Source: Spirosoma endbachense
Lineage (GTDB): Bacteria; Bacteroidota; Bacteroidia; Cytophagales; Spirosomataceae
Assembly (NCBI RefSeq): GCF_010233585.1
Contig: NZ_CP045997.1
Coordinates: 2,823,446-2,887,445, forward strand
Reading direction: 5' to 3'
Length of the DNA: 64,000 nucleotides
Position numbers and translations under genes: made by a program. The notes beneath the pieces are model-generated. The model searched no databases and was not told the origin of the DNA. It saw only the letters and a program-made list of their open reading frames with translations. Shown here piece by piece: positions 7,633 through 16,685 of the stretch. Positions within the stretch are counted from its first letter, which is position 1, and each line of letters starts with the position of its first letter.

Positions 7633-9117
7633 ATGAATAACCTGGTTTTGCGTATACTGGTAGGGGTAGTTCTATTAACAACCTGGAGTTGTAATGAGGA
7701 TTTGTTTATTGAGCCAAGTACCTATAGTTCCATCCGTGGGCAGGTCTTGTTTAGTAGTACCCGAAAACCAGCCGCTCACGTATTAGTCAGACTTAGCCCA
7801 ACCAGCCGTAGTCTGGACACTGATTCGTTAGGCTATTTCCGGTTCGATAGCGTACTGACAGGCAAGTACACTTTACAGGCTATGTTAACGGGGTTTCTCA
7901 ACGAATTTGCGGCTATTGAGGTTGGCGACCAGCAGTTGACCGCCGTAACCCTGTTGCTACGCGACGACAAGAGCCAGAACAAGCCGTCGACAACACCCAC
8001 CGTCATTACTCCCAAGTCTGGCTCCGATACCCTTAAAACATCGTTAACATTACGCTGGAAGGCCACGGATCCCGATAAGGACTCGCTTACGTATGATGTT
8101 ATGGTATTTCAGGATGGGGTGGCTGAGCCCGTGTTGCAATCACTGGATCAGAAAGCGGATTCGCTTCAGGTGAAAAACCTGGCTTATAACGCAGTTTATT
8201 ACTGGCAGGTGACGGTTAAAGATGGTTTTAATGCTGTAAAGGGCGATATTTCTACGTTTCGAACCAGGCCTTTTCCAGAGTTCCCGTATGTTTATGTGAA
8301 GCCAGTAAATGGACGGTTACAGCTTTTCACCTCTACGGGTACAGGAGAAGAGATTCAATTGACCACACAAGGCAGTAACTGGCGACCAGTCGCTAGCCCT
8401 AACAAGCGGGAGATAGCCTTCATCTCGAACATGAAAACGGATCTGCATCTGTTTATCATGAACAGAGACGGAAGTAATTTACGCCAGATTACCAGTATTC
8501 CATTGGCTGGTATTATACCGACAGATCTGTCATTTTGCTGGTCACCGGATGGTACTCAGTTACTCTATCCGAGCAATAACAAACTGTATGCGATCCAAAC
8601 GAATGGCACCGGCCTTCGCATCGTTTCGAAATTAGCGTCGGGTCAATTTTTTTCAGGCTGTGATTGGGCCGAACAGGGCAATCTGATTGTAGCCCGATCA
8701 TCGAGCAGTGATGTCTATGACAATAACCTTGTCCTGATAAGTTCGAAGGTCGATTCGGTTACTCTTCTGATTGCCCCGAAAGGTCGGATTAGCAATCCTG
8801 TTTTTTCAATTGATGGCAAACAACTGCTATACAGCTATGATATTAGTCAGTTCCAGAATGAACAGGGTCGGCAACTAAATGCTCATATTCAACTACTTAC
8901 ACTGCAAACGGGAGTTATTACCGATCTGTCGGGCAGTGGCAAGCCAGCCGGGACAAACGATATCGACCCGCGTTTTTCGCTGAATGGGGCTAAAATTATT
9001 TTTACAAATGTCGATAACGCCAATGAAAACCAGCGGGGGGCTTATGTGATGGATCTCAGCGGAATAAGCCGCAACCTGGTTGTTAATCAGGCTCAAATGG
9101 CCTGCTGGCGGCAATAA
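7633..9117 (+). CDS. Lipoprotein with regulatory-like, FnIII and TolB-type propeller domains
   Basis: 494 residues from MNNLVLRILVG; the lipobox-like TTWSC places Cys at about residue 20. Domains in order: a carboxypeptidase-regulatory-like beta sandwich (about 30-110, QVLFSSTRKPAAHVLVRLSP to YTLQAMLTGF), a fibronectin-III-like module (about 120-215, LRWKATDPDKDSLTYDVMV and VYYWQVTVKDG), and WD40-like/TolB propeller repeats (about 220-494) with the typical DLHLFIMNRDGSNLRQIT and CWSPDGTQLLY motifs. Likely anchored in the outer membrane and binding a protein or glycan partner. It lies 68 bp after csgG on the same strand and may be part of the curli operon. Exact role unknown. Confidence 0.75.
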   Translation: MNNLVLRILVGVVLLTTWSCNEDLFIEPSTYSSIRGQVLFSSTRKPAAHVLVRLSPTSRSLDTDSLGYFRFDSVLTGKYTLQAMLTGFLNEFAAIEVGDQQLTAVTLLLRDDKSQNKPSTTPTVITPKSGSDTLKTSLTLRWKATDPDKDSLTYDVMVFQDGVAEPVLQSLDQKADSLQVKNLAYNAVYYWQVTVKDGFNAVKGDISTFRTRPFPEFPYVYVKPVNGRLQLFTSTGTGEEIQLTTQGSNWRPVASPNKREIAFISNMKTDLHLFIMNRDGSNLRQITSIPLAGIIPTDLSFCWSPDGTQLLYPSNNKLYAIQTNGTGLRIVSKLASGQFFSGCDWAEQGNLIVARSSSSDVYDNNLVLISSKVDSVTLLIAPKGRISNPVFSIDGKQLLYSYDISQFQNEQGRQLNAHIQLLTLQTGVITDLSGSGKPAGTNDIDPRFSLNGAKIIFTNVDNANENQRGAYVMDLSGISRNLVVNQAQMACWRQ

Positions 9118-9160
9118 TCACAGCTTGTTGTAAGCGCATTGCTGGCTGGAATAAACTGAA

Positions 9161-9209
9161 ACCAGGGGATACTAACGAATTGCTTTTATAGGTGTTAGTA
9201 TCCCTTGGT
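9161..9209. terminator. Bidirectional hairpin between convergent genes
   Basis: Arms accaggggatactaac (9161-9176) and gttagtatcccttggt (9194-9209) pair with a single mismatch around a 17-nt loop. It sits between the stop of the propeller lipoprotein (plus strand) and the stop of the TPR kinase (minus strand), so it probably ends both transcripts. There is no long T-tract. Confidence 0.6.
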
Positions 9210-9226
9210 TCGTTGAGTGCCTCTGC

Positions 9227-11524
9227 TTATACCAGGCTATCGGCGGTGGTGAGAGGCAACAGAATTGTAACAACTGTATATTCGCCTTCCACAGAGTCAA
9301 TTGTCATCTGACCCTGCAAGTGTTCTACCACATCTCTGCTCATGAACAAACCGAGTCCGGTTCCTTTTGCCGTTGGTTTGGTTGTAAAAAAGGGGCTGAA
9401 AAGCTGACTCAATTCCTTAGCAGGAATGCCCCTGCCGTTGTCTCGTACCTGAATTTGTACATGATCATCGATCTGTTGCGTTTGCACATCGATTTTAGCG
9501 GCAAACCCAGTGGCCCGACGGCTCTTTTCCATCAGCGAATAACAGGAATTGTCGATCAGACTAACCAGTACCTGTGTAAACTCATGGGGTAGCAGATTTA
9601 CCTCCAGTGGCTGAGGGGCCAGCGAAAAGTCTAGATTTATCGGTAGTGAGCTAGCATTACTTTTCAGGGCTATTTTCAGCGAATCATTAATCTTGTGTTC
9701 CAGAAACGAGTTAATTTCAACAACAGCCATATCAGATGATCGCTCTTTGAGCAGTTTCTGCATATCCTGCAAAATCCGGGCAGTACTGCTGCCGTGCTCA
9801 TTGATCTTTTCCAGATTCTGATTCAGCATAGCCCCCGAATCTTCCAGATCTTCCAGATCATTCTGGGAGTAGTTGGTTTGATACTTTTGGGTCACCGTTA
9901 CCAGTTCATTGAGAAGCTCTTTGGCAGCCAGTGCGAAGTTGTTGATATAATTAAGCGGGTTGAGAATACGGTCGACAATACCTTTGGTCAATTTACCCAT
10001 CGTTGCCATCTTTTCAGCCTGCACTAGTTGACGTTGTGTCTGGCGAAGTTCAGTCAGGGTCTTTTGCAGTTGTTCCTTCTGTTGTTCAAGCTGGTTCTTC
10101 TGGTTCTGAAGCTGAAGTTTCTGTGATTCCAGCAGCGTGTTGGCTTTTTTCTTGGTGCGGTAGGCATAGAAAGAAACCCCCGCCAATAAGAGTGTTAGCG
10201 CCAGGCCAGCCAGCAGAGCCAATTGACGGGCCTTAGCAATGGCATTCTGTTTTTGTTGTTCGGCCTCGACTGCCTGCTGTTTTTTATCGAATTCGTAGTT
10301 CATCGTCAGTTCGGTAGCTTTCCGAATATTTTCTTTACCCCGAACCGAATCAGTGATAGCAGCAGCTGTCTTATAAGTGGCTAAGGCTTTGTTATAGTTG
10401 CCCGTTTTTTCGTAACAGGCCGATAACTCGGCATAAATTTCGCCCGTCTGAGAATCATAAATATCGGCATCCTTCAGGACGGCGAAGCTTTTTTCATAAT
10501 AAGGAATAGCTTCGGCATACTTGCCCTGCATTTTCAGAATCGTCCCCATCGTCGAATAGGTCTGATGGATATTGAGTGGTTGCTGGGAAGCATCGGCAAT
10601 GGCCATTGCCTGTTTGTTCAGCTTTTCGGCCTCAGTAAACTTTTTTTGTTCAGCCAGATTGGTAGCGCCCAACGATAAACTGGAAGCCTGAATGCCATCA
10701 TCACCCATTTCTTTGCCCAAAATGGCTGCTTTCATTGCAAACTCATAGGCTTTCTGGTTGGCATGCTGGCCGGTATAGATACTGGCCAGGTTCGTGTATG
10801 AATAGAGTTCTATGCTCTTTACGCCTTCTTGTCTGGCCAGTTTTAAGGCTTTATGATATCGTTGTTCAGCGCCTTTCAAGTCATCCATTCCCTTGTAAAG
10901 GTTGGCCATATTGACCAGGCAAAATGCCTGATCACGGAGGTTATTTTCCGATTCGGCAAGGGTCAGTGCCTTTTGTTGAAACCGTAATGCCTGCGGCCGA
11001 TTCGACAGCATATCATAGGCGATGCCAACGTTCAAATAGGTATTCCCCAAATTTGCCTTGTAGCCATTCCGTTCAGCGATAGCAATACCCTTTTCAAAAA
11101 ATGTAATGGCGCTGTCGTATTTGCTTTGCATGCCATACATTGTGCCATAGGCATTATAAACTTTAAGCAGATAAGCGGAATCCTTCAGGGAACCATACAG
11201 CGATTCGGCTAACTTCAGGTTTTCTTTAACGGCCGTATAATTTCCCTTAAAATTAAAGCAATGGGCTAAACGTAATCTGGCTGTTGCTTCCCCCTGTTTG
11301 TATTTAATTCGTTTCGCATCACTAATATTCTTCTGGCTTAAACTTATGGCCGAATCTAGGTTGATATCCGTCAATAAGGCAGCTTTTTTATTAATCAGAT
11401 TTATTCGCGCGGTATCGGTAGGTGCCTGGCTGATAAGCCGGTTCAAGCTGTCTAATTTGGGCGTTTGCGCCCCGACAAATTGAAGACTAATCAAAAATAA
11501 GGATATTGTAAAAAACGGTTTCAT
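9227..11524 (-). CDS. TPR-repeat sensor histidine kinase with Asp in place of the phospho-acceptor His
   Basis: 765 residues from MKPFFTISLFLISLQFVGAQ, a clear signal peptide; a longer frame reaches 11659 but has no such start. About eight tetratricopeptide repeats (residues 40-410, for example ARLRLAHCFNFKGNYTAVKENL), a single membrane helix (near 440-460), a Gln-rich coiled coil, then a kinase core. The H-box reads GKLTKGIVDRILNPLNYINNF; in related kinases the Asp of VDR is the phospho-acceptor His. The ATPase domain looks complete: N-box SLIDNSCYSL, DNGRGIPAK, FSPFFTTKP and GTGLGLFMSRD. So ATP binding should survive while classical autophosphorylation looks impossible. No response regulator is adjacent. 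Confidence 0.85.
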   Translation of the reverse strand: MKPFFTISLFLISLQFVGAQTPKLDSLNRLISQAPTDTARINLINKKAALLTDINLDSAISLSQKNISDAKRIKYKQGEATARLRLAHCFNFKGNYTAVKENLKLAESLYGSLKDSAYLLKVYNAYGTMYGMQSKYDSAITFFEKGIAIAERNGYKANLGNTYLNVGIAYDMLSNRPQALRFQQKALTLAESENNLRDQAFCLVNMANLYKGMDDLKGAEQRYHKALKLARQEGVKSIELYSYTNLASIYTGQHANQKAYEFAMKAAILGKEMGDDGIQASSLSLGATNLAEQKKFTEAEKLNKQAMAIADASQQPLNIHQTYSTMGTILKMQGKYAEAIPYYEKSFAVLKDADIYDSQTGEIYAELSACYEKTGNYNKALATYKTAAAITDSVRGKENIRKATELTMNYEFDKKQQAVEAEQQKQNAIAKARQLALLAGLALTLLLAGVSFYAYRTKKKANTLLESQKLQLQNQKNQLEQQKEQLQKTLTELRQTQRQLVQAEKMATMGKLTKGIVDRILNPLNYINNFALAAKELLNELVTVTQKYQTNYSQNDLEDLEDSGAMLNQNLEKINEHGSSTARILQDMQKLLKERSSDMAVVEINSFLEHKINDSLKIALKSNASSLPINLDFSLAPQPLEVNLLPHEFTQVLVSLIDNSCYSLMEKSRRATGFAAKIDVQTQQIDDHVQIQVRDNGRGIPAKELSQLFSPFFTTKPTAKGTGLGLFMSRDVVEHLQGQMTIDSVEGEYTVVTILLPLTTADSLV

Positions 11525-11992
11525 GTAATTTGAGATTAACAGAGGCTGCAAACGACTATTCACTAAAGAATCGTTAAATAAGATCTTTAGTGGTTTTTCA
11601 ATCAGCATTGGGAATAGACAAGCGAAGTAGGTACTTTTAAAGGATTCACTACTAGGCAAGTTAATAGGTAAAATTCAGTTTTATGGGTATTGTTGTATTA
11701 AAAAAACAGGCAATAGGCAATACAGGAATATATTCATTAATGTCTATAACAAATGTCCCATATTTCATGTTTATTGCCGATAAGTGAATACCCGTCAGAC
11801 TCTACCTATTAGTTACACGTAAGATACTTTTAGGCATTAACGAACCCCAAAGCGCATTATTTAGGGCATATTGCTAATTTAATGGCTGATGGATAATGTA
11901 GTTACAAAATACCCGATTTTACTTAAACCCCCTAATAAGTAGTATACAAATTACATTGCCCTCTTTTATAAATAACTAAAACACACTTTTTT
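11525..11992. other. Divergent intergenic region
   Basis: A 468-bp AT-rich spacer between the TPR kinase (minus) and the FG-GAP/Ig protein (plus). It should hold both promoters, but I see no strong -33/-7 pair, no long inverted repeat and no convincing small gene. Confidence 0.4.
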
Positions 11993-14839
11993 ATGAACTT
12001 TTTTTTACCCAGAGTCAGGCTTGCCTGTTTAGGTGGGGTTCTCCTCCTCTATTGGTCTATGCTGACCTTAACAGTCCAGGGACAGGGATTCGTCAGACAA
12101 ATATCAGGTGATCCATTTGCTCCTGTTAATAATACGGGGCCGGGTTCGTCTCCCTCGTTAGCCGATTTGGATGGTGATGGCGATCTGGATCTGATTATAA
12201 CGAATTTTGACGGAACGATTCAATATTACACGAACACAGGGGCTCCTCCTCAAAGTGAACAAACTGTCTTTACTAGCGCTATCAGTCCATTACCCCCACC
12301 TAGTGGAAGTTCTATCCAAAACCTCAAATTTTCTTTTGGTGATTTGGATGGCGATGGTGATCTGGATGCCGTAACGGGTGGCCTGGACGGCATCATTACA
12401 CCTTATATCAATAACGGCACAAAGACCAATCCGATCTTTGCTCAATCATCGGCTCGCACTGTTACTGCTGCCAAACGAAACACTGGTGCCCGTGTGTCGG
12501 CGCTGTTTAACGATGTCAGTTATCCCAACGAAGGTTATGCATATGTAAGCCTGGCTGATTTTGATGCCGATGGCGATCTGGATATGGTGGTTATTACCAG
12601 CGTGGCAATCCATTACCTGCGCAATGTAGGCTCCTCGTCAGCTGCCAACTTTCAGGAGATCACGGGTTGCGACAGCCCATTTTATGGCATTGTCAGAAGT
12701 GGTAATTACGCCAATCCAGTTGTGGGTGATATGGATGGCGATGGCGATCTGGATGTGGCTCTATCTGGGGTTCCTATCTTGTATTACCGCAACATTGGCA
12801 CACCTTCAGCCCCTCGTTTTGTTCAGATAGTCGGTGAAGCCAATCCGTTTGATGGTATTGATCTAGGGTTTGGTTCTCAATTAGAGTTAGGCGATCTGGA
12901 TAAAGACGGCGATTTAGATGCTGTAGGAGGCCAATACTCAGGCTCTGCGTCGTACATAAAAAATGTACTTCAGGTCACTCAGCAGCCTACGCCTACTAAT
13001 GTAGTCACCTGCGTCGGTAGCTCAGTCAGTACGACGGTACAGGCAGATGGCGATGGGGCGGTATATTACCAGTGGTATCGGCATGCACAGACTACGGATG
13101 CACCGATTTATGGTCAGACATCGGCTACTCTCCAGTTGTATAATGTTCAGGCTTCAGATGCCGGAGTGTACTATGCCCAGATATCAAGTGGAGGAGGTAC
13201 TTTATTCAGTGATGCCTTTAACCTGGTTGTTCAGAAGGCTGCCATCACTCAGCAGCCAGCAAGTACTTCCAATGTCGCGGTGGGTACCAATGTTGTCGTT
13301 CCTGTTTTAGTGAGCGGACCCATTACCAATGTCCAGTGGTACCGCAATGGTCAACCGGCACCCAATCAAAACACACCGACGCTTACCCTGAACAGTGTCA
13401 CCCCAGCCGATGCAGGGTCGTATGTACTGGTGGCAACCAGCCCCTGCAACAGCGTGACGTCAAATGCCTTCTCGCTCAGCGTTTCCTGCTCTCTGGCCCC
13501 TCCCACCCTGGCGGCCAGTACGCTATCGACAACCAACGAGCCTATTTCTGTTACGGCTTCGGGTTGCTCTGGAGGAACCATCAACTGGCAGCCGCTGGGT
13601 GGTACAGGAACAGCGAATGGATCAATATACACGTTTAGCCAGCCGGGCAACTATACGCTAACGGCTACATGTACGCAGAATGGCTGTACGAGTTCAGCTT
13701 CCAATGCAGTGACGTTGAGCATTCAGGGTGGAACCTTTGCTATTACTACGGTCAACACGCTTAACTGCGAACTGTTCGACGCAGTTAAAGGTGGATATTA
13801 TGTCACTTTCGCACCACAGTACACCGGTCAGAATTCGAAACCCATTTCGTTCTCTGTCGTTAACGAAAAGCTGGTAACGAGCGATCCTCCACCTTATACG
13901 ATCCGTTTGTATACGGATAATCCAGCGATCACTCTGGTAGCTTCGCAGCAATTTAATAATGAAACCAACTTCCGCTATGAATGGTGGGCAGCCTGCCAAT
14001 CGGGCAGTACGCCAAACAACCCTCCGACCACTTCGGGCATTGCCGATCAGACTATTTTGCTGGGACAGCCCTATCAGCTGGACCTCAAAAACTACTTCTC
14101 TGACCCTGATCTGCAGTCGCTCACGTTTGCGGCACAGGGTCTGCCTGCCGGCTTAAACCTGTCTGGCAGTGTCATAAGTGGTACGCCTACCAGTTCAGGT
14201 ACTTCGCCAGTATCCATCACAGCTACTGATCCAGGCGGGCTCTCGGCCAATGCCAGTTTCCAGTTAACAGTGACGTCTGGGTCTGAAACGTCTGAGTTCA
14301 CCATTACGGGCGTTTCAACTATAAACTGCGAGTACATAAGCGCTTCTTCACGTCGGGTTACCTTTAATCCACAGTACGCTGGTGTCACTGGAGAGCCAAT
14401 TAGCTTTTCGGTCGTTAGCGAAAAAGCGCCTACGACTAATCCTGGACCGTATACACTGGATTTATACACCGATAATCCGACTATTACGCTAAGTGCTAAA
14501 CAGGGGAGTATATCGACAACGTATGCGTATAACTGGCTGAATGTCTGCTCCATATCAAGCCGAATTGGTGTGGTTGAATCGGGCAAAAAGCTACAGGTAC
14601 GTGTATTAGGAAACCCTGTTTCTGGTAAATCCATTGACGTTGAGATCAGTGGCGTATCAGGGCAGGCGGTACAAATAGAACTGCTGGACCTGCAAGGGAA
14701 ACAGCTGCACCATCAGAGTATTCAGGAAGCGGGTACTTCAGATCGCGTGAGCGTACCATTAGGCTACGGCAGGGGTTTACTGATGTTACAGGTCCATACT
14801 GAGAAAGAGCATCAGCAGGTCAAGTTGGTCAAACCCTAG
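11993..14839 (+). CDS. Secreted FG-GAP/VCBS and Ig-like protein with T9SS sorting tail
   Basis: 948 residues. Signal peptide (about 1-30). Then four FG-GAP/VCBS calcium-binding repeats (about 45-330) with the loop DLDGDGDLDL or variants (FDADGDLDMV, LDKDGDLDAV). Ig-like modules follow (about 335-500: YYQWYRHAQ, ASDAGVYYAQISSGGG, VQWYRNGQPAPNQ). Two copies of a Cys-containing repeat (TTVNTLNCELFDA and ISTINCEYISAS) surround a putative cadherin/Ig domain (LPAGLNLSGSVISGTPTSSG). The last 75 residues (LQVRVLGNPVSGKSIDVEI to VKLVKP) match a type A C-terminal sorting domain for type IX secretion. Likely a cell-surface adhesin or glycan binder. Confidence 0.88.
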   Translation: MNFFLPRVRLACLGGVLLLYWSMLTLTVQGQGFVRQISGDPFAPVNNTGPGSSPSLADLDGDGDLDLIITNFDGTIQYYTNTGAPPQSEQTVFTSAISPLPPPSGSSIQNLKFSFGDLDGDGDLDAVTGGLDGIITPYINNGTKTNPIFAQSSARTVTAAKRNTGARVSALFNDVSYPNEGYAYVSLADFDADGDLDMVVITSVAIHYLRNVGSSSAANFQEITGCDSPFYGIVRSGNYANPVVGDMDGDGDLDVALSGVPILYYRNIGTPSAPRFVQIVGEANPFDGIDLGFGSQLELGDLDKDGDLDAVGGQYSGSASYIKNVLQVTQQPTPTNVVTCVGSSVSTTVQADGDGAVYYQWYRHAQTTDAPIYGQTSATLQLYNVQASDAGVYYAQISSGGGTLFSDAFNLVVQKAAITQQPASTSNVAVGTNVVVPVLVSGPITNVQWYRNGQPAPNQNTPTLTLNSVTPADAGSYVLVATSPCNSVTSNAFSLSVSCSLAPPTLAASTLSTTNEPISVTASGCSGGTINWQPLGGTGTANGSIYTFSQPGNYTLTATCTQNGCTSSASNAVTLSIQGGTFAITTVNTLNCELFDAVKGGYYVTFAPQYTGQNSKPISFSVVNEKLVTSDPPPYTIRLYTDNPAITLVASQQFNNETNFRYEWWAACQSGSTPNNPPTTSGIADQTILLGQPYQLDLKNYFSDPDLQSLTFAAQGLPAGLNLSGSVISGTPTSSGTSPVSITATDPGGLSANASFQLTVTSGSETSEFTITGVSTINCEYISASSRRVTFNPQYAGVTGEPISFSVVSEKAPTTNPGPYTLDLYTDNPTITLSAKQGSISTTYAYNWLNVCSISSRIGVVESGKKLQVRVLGNPVSGKSIDVEISGVSGQAVQIELLDLQGKQLHHQSIQEAGTSDRVSVPLGYGRGLLMLQVHTEKEHQQVKLVKP

Positions 14840-14864
14840 TTAATTGATTGAATTAAGTCATCAG

Positions 14865-14892
14865 GCCCGAACCTAAACGGTTCGGGCTTTTT
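14865..14892 (+). terminator. Rho-independent terminator after the FG-GAP/Ig gene
   Basis: A perfect 9-bp stem, gcccgaacc/ggttcgggc (14865-14873 and 14879-14887), with a 5-nt loop, followed by TTTTT. It lies 25 bp after the stop codon. Confidence 0.85.
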
Positions 14893-15184
14893 GTTGTCAA
14901 TTATCGTAATAGGTAATCACCTGAAATACGCTATCAAGTAGATTTAAGCCCTTGATTTTGCGGATCTGGTTAGCCTGTTTCTTACTTAATCCCACTCGGT
15001 CGGGTCGTGCTTAATTGAGTCAACGATGCACCGAAAAACATTGCCCGATAGGTAATAAAACTGGTAGGACCACAAGCAGAAGTATTGATATGTGCCACCT
15101 CCTGGTAAAAAAAATGCCAATACCCTTCCAGCTAGTGTCGGCAGGCTATTGGCAATGTGTATTCTCAGCACCAGATCATTTTCG
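14893..15184. other. Intergenic spacer without recognisable gene
   Basis: About 290 bp between the terminator of the FG-GAP/Ig gene and the end of the D-lactate dehydrogenase gene. A 72-codon frame on the minus strand (14986-15204) overlaps the dehydrogenase 3' end and has no protein-like domain. I see no RNA gene. Confidence 0.4.
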
Positions 15185-16177
15185 TTAACCAACCACGATC
15201 GCATCCTCTGGCAAACGCATATGCTCCAGATACGTCAGGTTGTTGAGCGTTGTATGGGCGATCTGCTGCATGGCTTCACGAGTAAAAAAGCCCTGGTGCG
15301 ACGTTACGAGCACATTTGGAGCATGCGTTAGCGCATCCAGATCGGCATCTGGCAAAGGGGTTGCAGACCAGTCACTGAAAAAGTAATCATCCTCCAGTTC
15401 GTATACATCCATGCCCAATGCGCCCAGTTGACCCGTTTGTAGTGCCATTAGCACGGCGGGCGTATCCAGCAAACTCCCCCGACTAGTATTGACCAAATAC
15501 GCCCCCCGTTTCATATGCGACAAGGCCGCAGCATCAATCAGATGATAGGTTTCGGGGGTGAGCGGGCAGTGCAGCGAGATGATATCGGCTTCCGACAGCA
15601 ATTCGTTCAAGGGTAGGTATTCGACGCCAAGCTGCTGTAATAACGCCGAGCGTACCTTATCATACGCCAGTACGCGACACCCGAAACCGAGCATGATCCG
15701 GGCGAAAGCCATACCAATCCTGCCAGTCCCAATTATTCCGATCCGCTTACCATAGAGATCAAATCCCATTAAGCCATCGAGCGTAAAGTTGTTCTTTTTA
15801 GTACGTTGATAGGCAATATGAGTCTTTCTGTTCAGTGCCATTAGTAGCGCAACCGCATGCTCAGCAACGGCGTGGGGCGAATAGGTGGGTACGCGTAGAA
15901 TACGAATGCCGAACTCCTGAGCCGCCGGTATATCGACCTGATTGTAGCCCGTGCAGCGCAGTGCGGCTAACTGAACACCGTTTCGCATGAGAATCTCAAG
16001 CGTGGGCCGGCTGAGGTCGTCGTTTACAAATACACATATAGCCTGATAACCCGTTGCGAGATGAGCTGTTTCGGGCGTGAGCGTCTCGTGGAAAAACGTC
16101 AGTTGATGTCGGTCATTATTGGCCGCTTCCAGAAACGGTTGTTCGTAGGAATGGCAGCTAAAAAAGGCGATTTTCAT
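15185..16177 (-). CDS. ldhA: D-lactate dehydrogenase (2-hydroxyacid dehydrogenase)
   Basis: 330 residues from MKIAFFSCHSYEQPFLE; a further upstream ATG at 16189 would overlap the previous stop. The NAD-binding motif GIIGTGRIGMAFARIMLGFG lies at about 145-165, with the acidic residue at the end of the next strand (LAYD). The catalytic set is present: Arg in LVNTSRGSLLD, Glu in the VYELED region and His in TSHQGFFT. The N-terminus KIAFFSCHSYEQ is characteristic of fermentative D-LDH, which reduces pyruvate to D-lactate with NADH. It follows the Usp-like gene by 4 bp, so the two form an operon, fitting a low-oxygen role. Confidence 0.9.
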   Translation of the reverse strand: MKIAFFSCHSYEQPFLEAANNDRHQLTFFHETLTPETAHLATGYQAICVFVNDDLSRPTLEILMRNGVQLAALRCTGYNQVDIPAAQEFGIRILRVPTYSPHAVAEHAVALLMALNRKTHIAYQRTKKNNFTLDGLMGFDLYGKRIGIIGTGRIGMAFARIMLGFGCRVLAYDKVRSALLQQLGVEYLPLNELLSEADIISLHCPLTPETYHLIDAAALSHMKRGAYLVNTSRGSLLDTPAVLMALQTGQLGALGMDVYELEDDYFFSDWSATPLPDADLDALTHAPNVLVTSHQGFFTREAMQQIAHTTLNNLTYLEHMRLPEDAIVVG

Positions 16178-16181
16178 AGCG

Positions 16182-16595
16182 TTAGGCAATTTGGTTAGAG
16201 GAGTCGTACGTCGTCAGCCAGCATAATTTTGCCGTCGTCTGACTCAGGAAGATTTCAGTATCGGTCGGCCAGGTGAGCGTTTGTTCGTTCATGAGCAGGT
16301 AATCGTACGACCGTAACAGTACGTGCATTTTGATCGCCAGTTGAGGAGATGAAAAAAGTGTCTCTGCTTTTAGCCTGCTCAGTTGTGGCAGCATATCCAG
16401 CCAATGTTCGAGTCGGGATTCGGCCTGCTGTTTAGCCGCCCGAAACGTCTCCTTGTTGAGCACAGCACATTCCGCGATGTCATACGGATGCACGACCGTC
16501 AGATAGAGTGCTTTATCTGGATTAGATTCCAGCCAACGACGCAGGACAAGAGCTGAGTCGACCGAGCAATCTGTAGAAAAAAAAGCGGTTTTCAT
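16182..16595 (-). CDS. Small Usp-like protein of unknown function
   Basis: 137 residues starting MKTAFFSTDCSVDSALVLRRWL. The opening beta strand followed by a Ser/Asp-rich loop and helix, the VVHPYD strand and the LLRSYDYLLMNEQ segment resemble a shortened universal-stress-protein fold, but the ATP-binding Gly motif (GxxGS) is not seen. First gene of a two-gene unit with D-lactate dehydrogenase. The family assignment is tentative; it could be another HUP-type domain. Confidence 0.6.
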   Translation of the reverse strand: MKTAFFSTDCSVDSALVLRRWLESNPDKALYLTVVHPYDIAECAVLNKETFRAAKQQAESRLEHWLDMLPQLSRLKAETLFSSPQLAIKMHVLLRSYDYLLMNEQTLTWPTDTEIFLSQTTAKLCWLTTYDSSNQIA

Positions 16596-16614
16596 GGCGG
16601 CTATCTGGAAATAC

Positions 16615-16631
16615 TTGACCGTTCAAAACTA
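16615..16631 (-). promoter_or_regulatory. Candidate -7 element and TTGA-N4-TCAA palindrome before the Usp-like/ldhA operon
   Basis: Read on the minus strand, TAGTTTTG fits the Bacteroidetes -7 consensus TAnnTTTG (16624-16631) and runs into the palindrome TTGAACGGTCAA (16615-16626), about 20 bp before the start codon. The palindrome resembles a Crp/Fnr half-site pair, but with N4 rather than the usual N6 spacing. No matching -33 TTG is seen at the right distance. Confidence 0.3.
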
Positions 16632-16685
16632 GTTTACCCAATGGCTATATTCTATGAGCGGGCTTAGGCATCGACCTGATAATCA

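Noticed and set aside
14092..14634. A 180-codon minus-strand frame in the FG-GAP/Ig gene
   Set aside because: Shadow of a gene with clear Ig and sorting domains.
14986..15204. A 72-codon frame overlapping the end of the D-lactate dehydrogenase gene
   Set aside because: It overlaps the known gene on the same strand, has no domain-like pattern and no start context, so it looks like chance.
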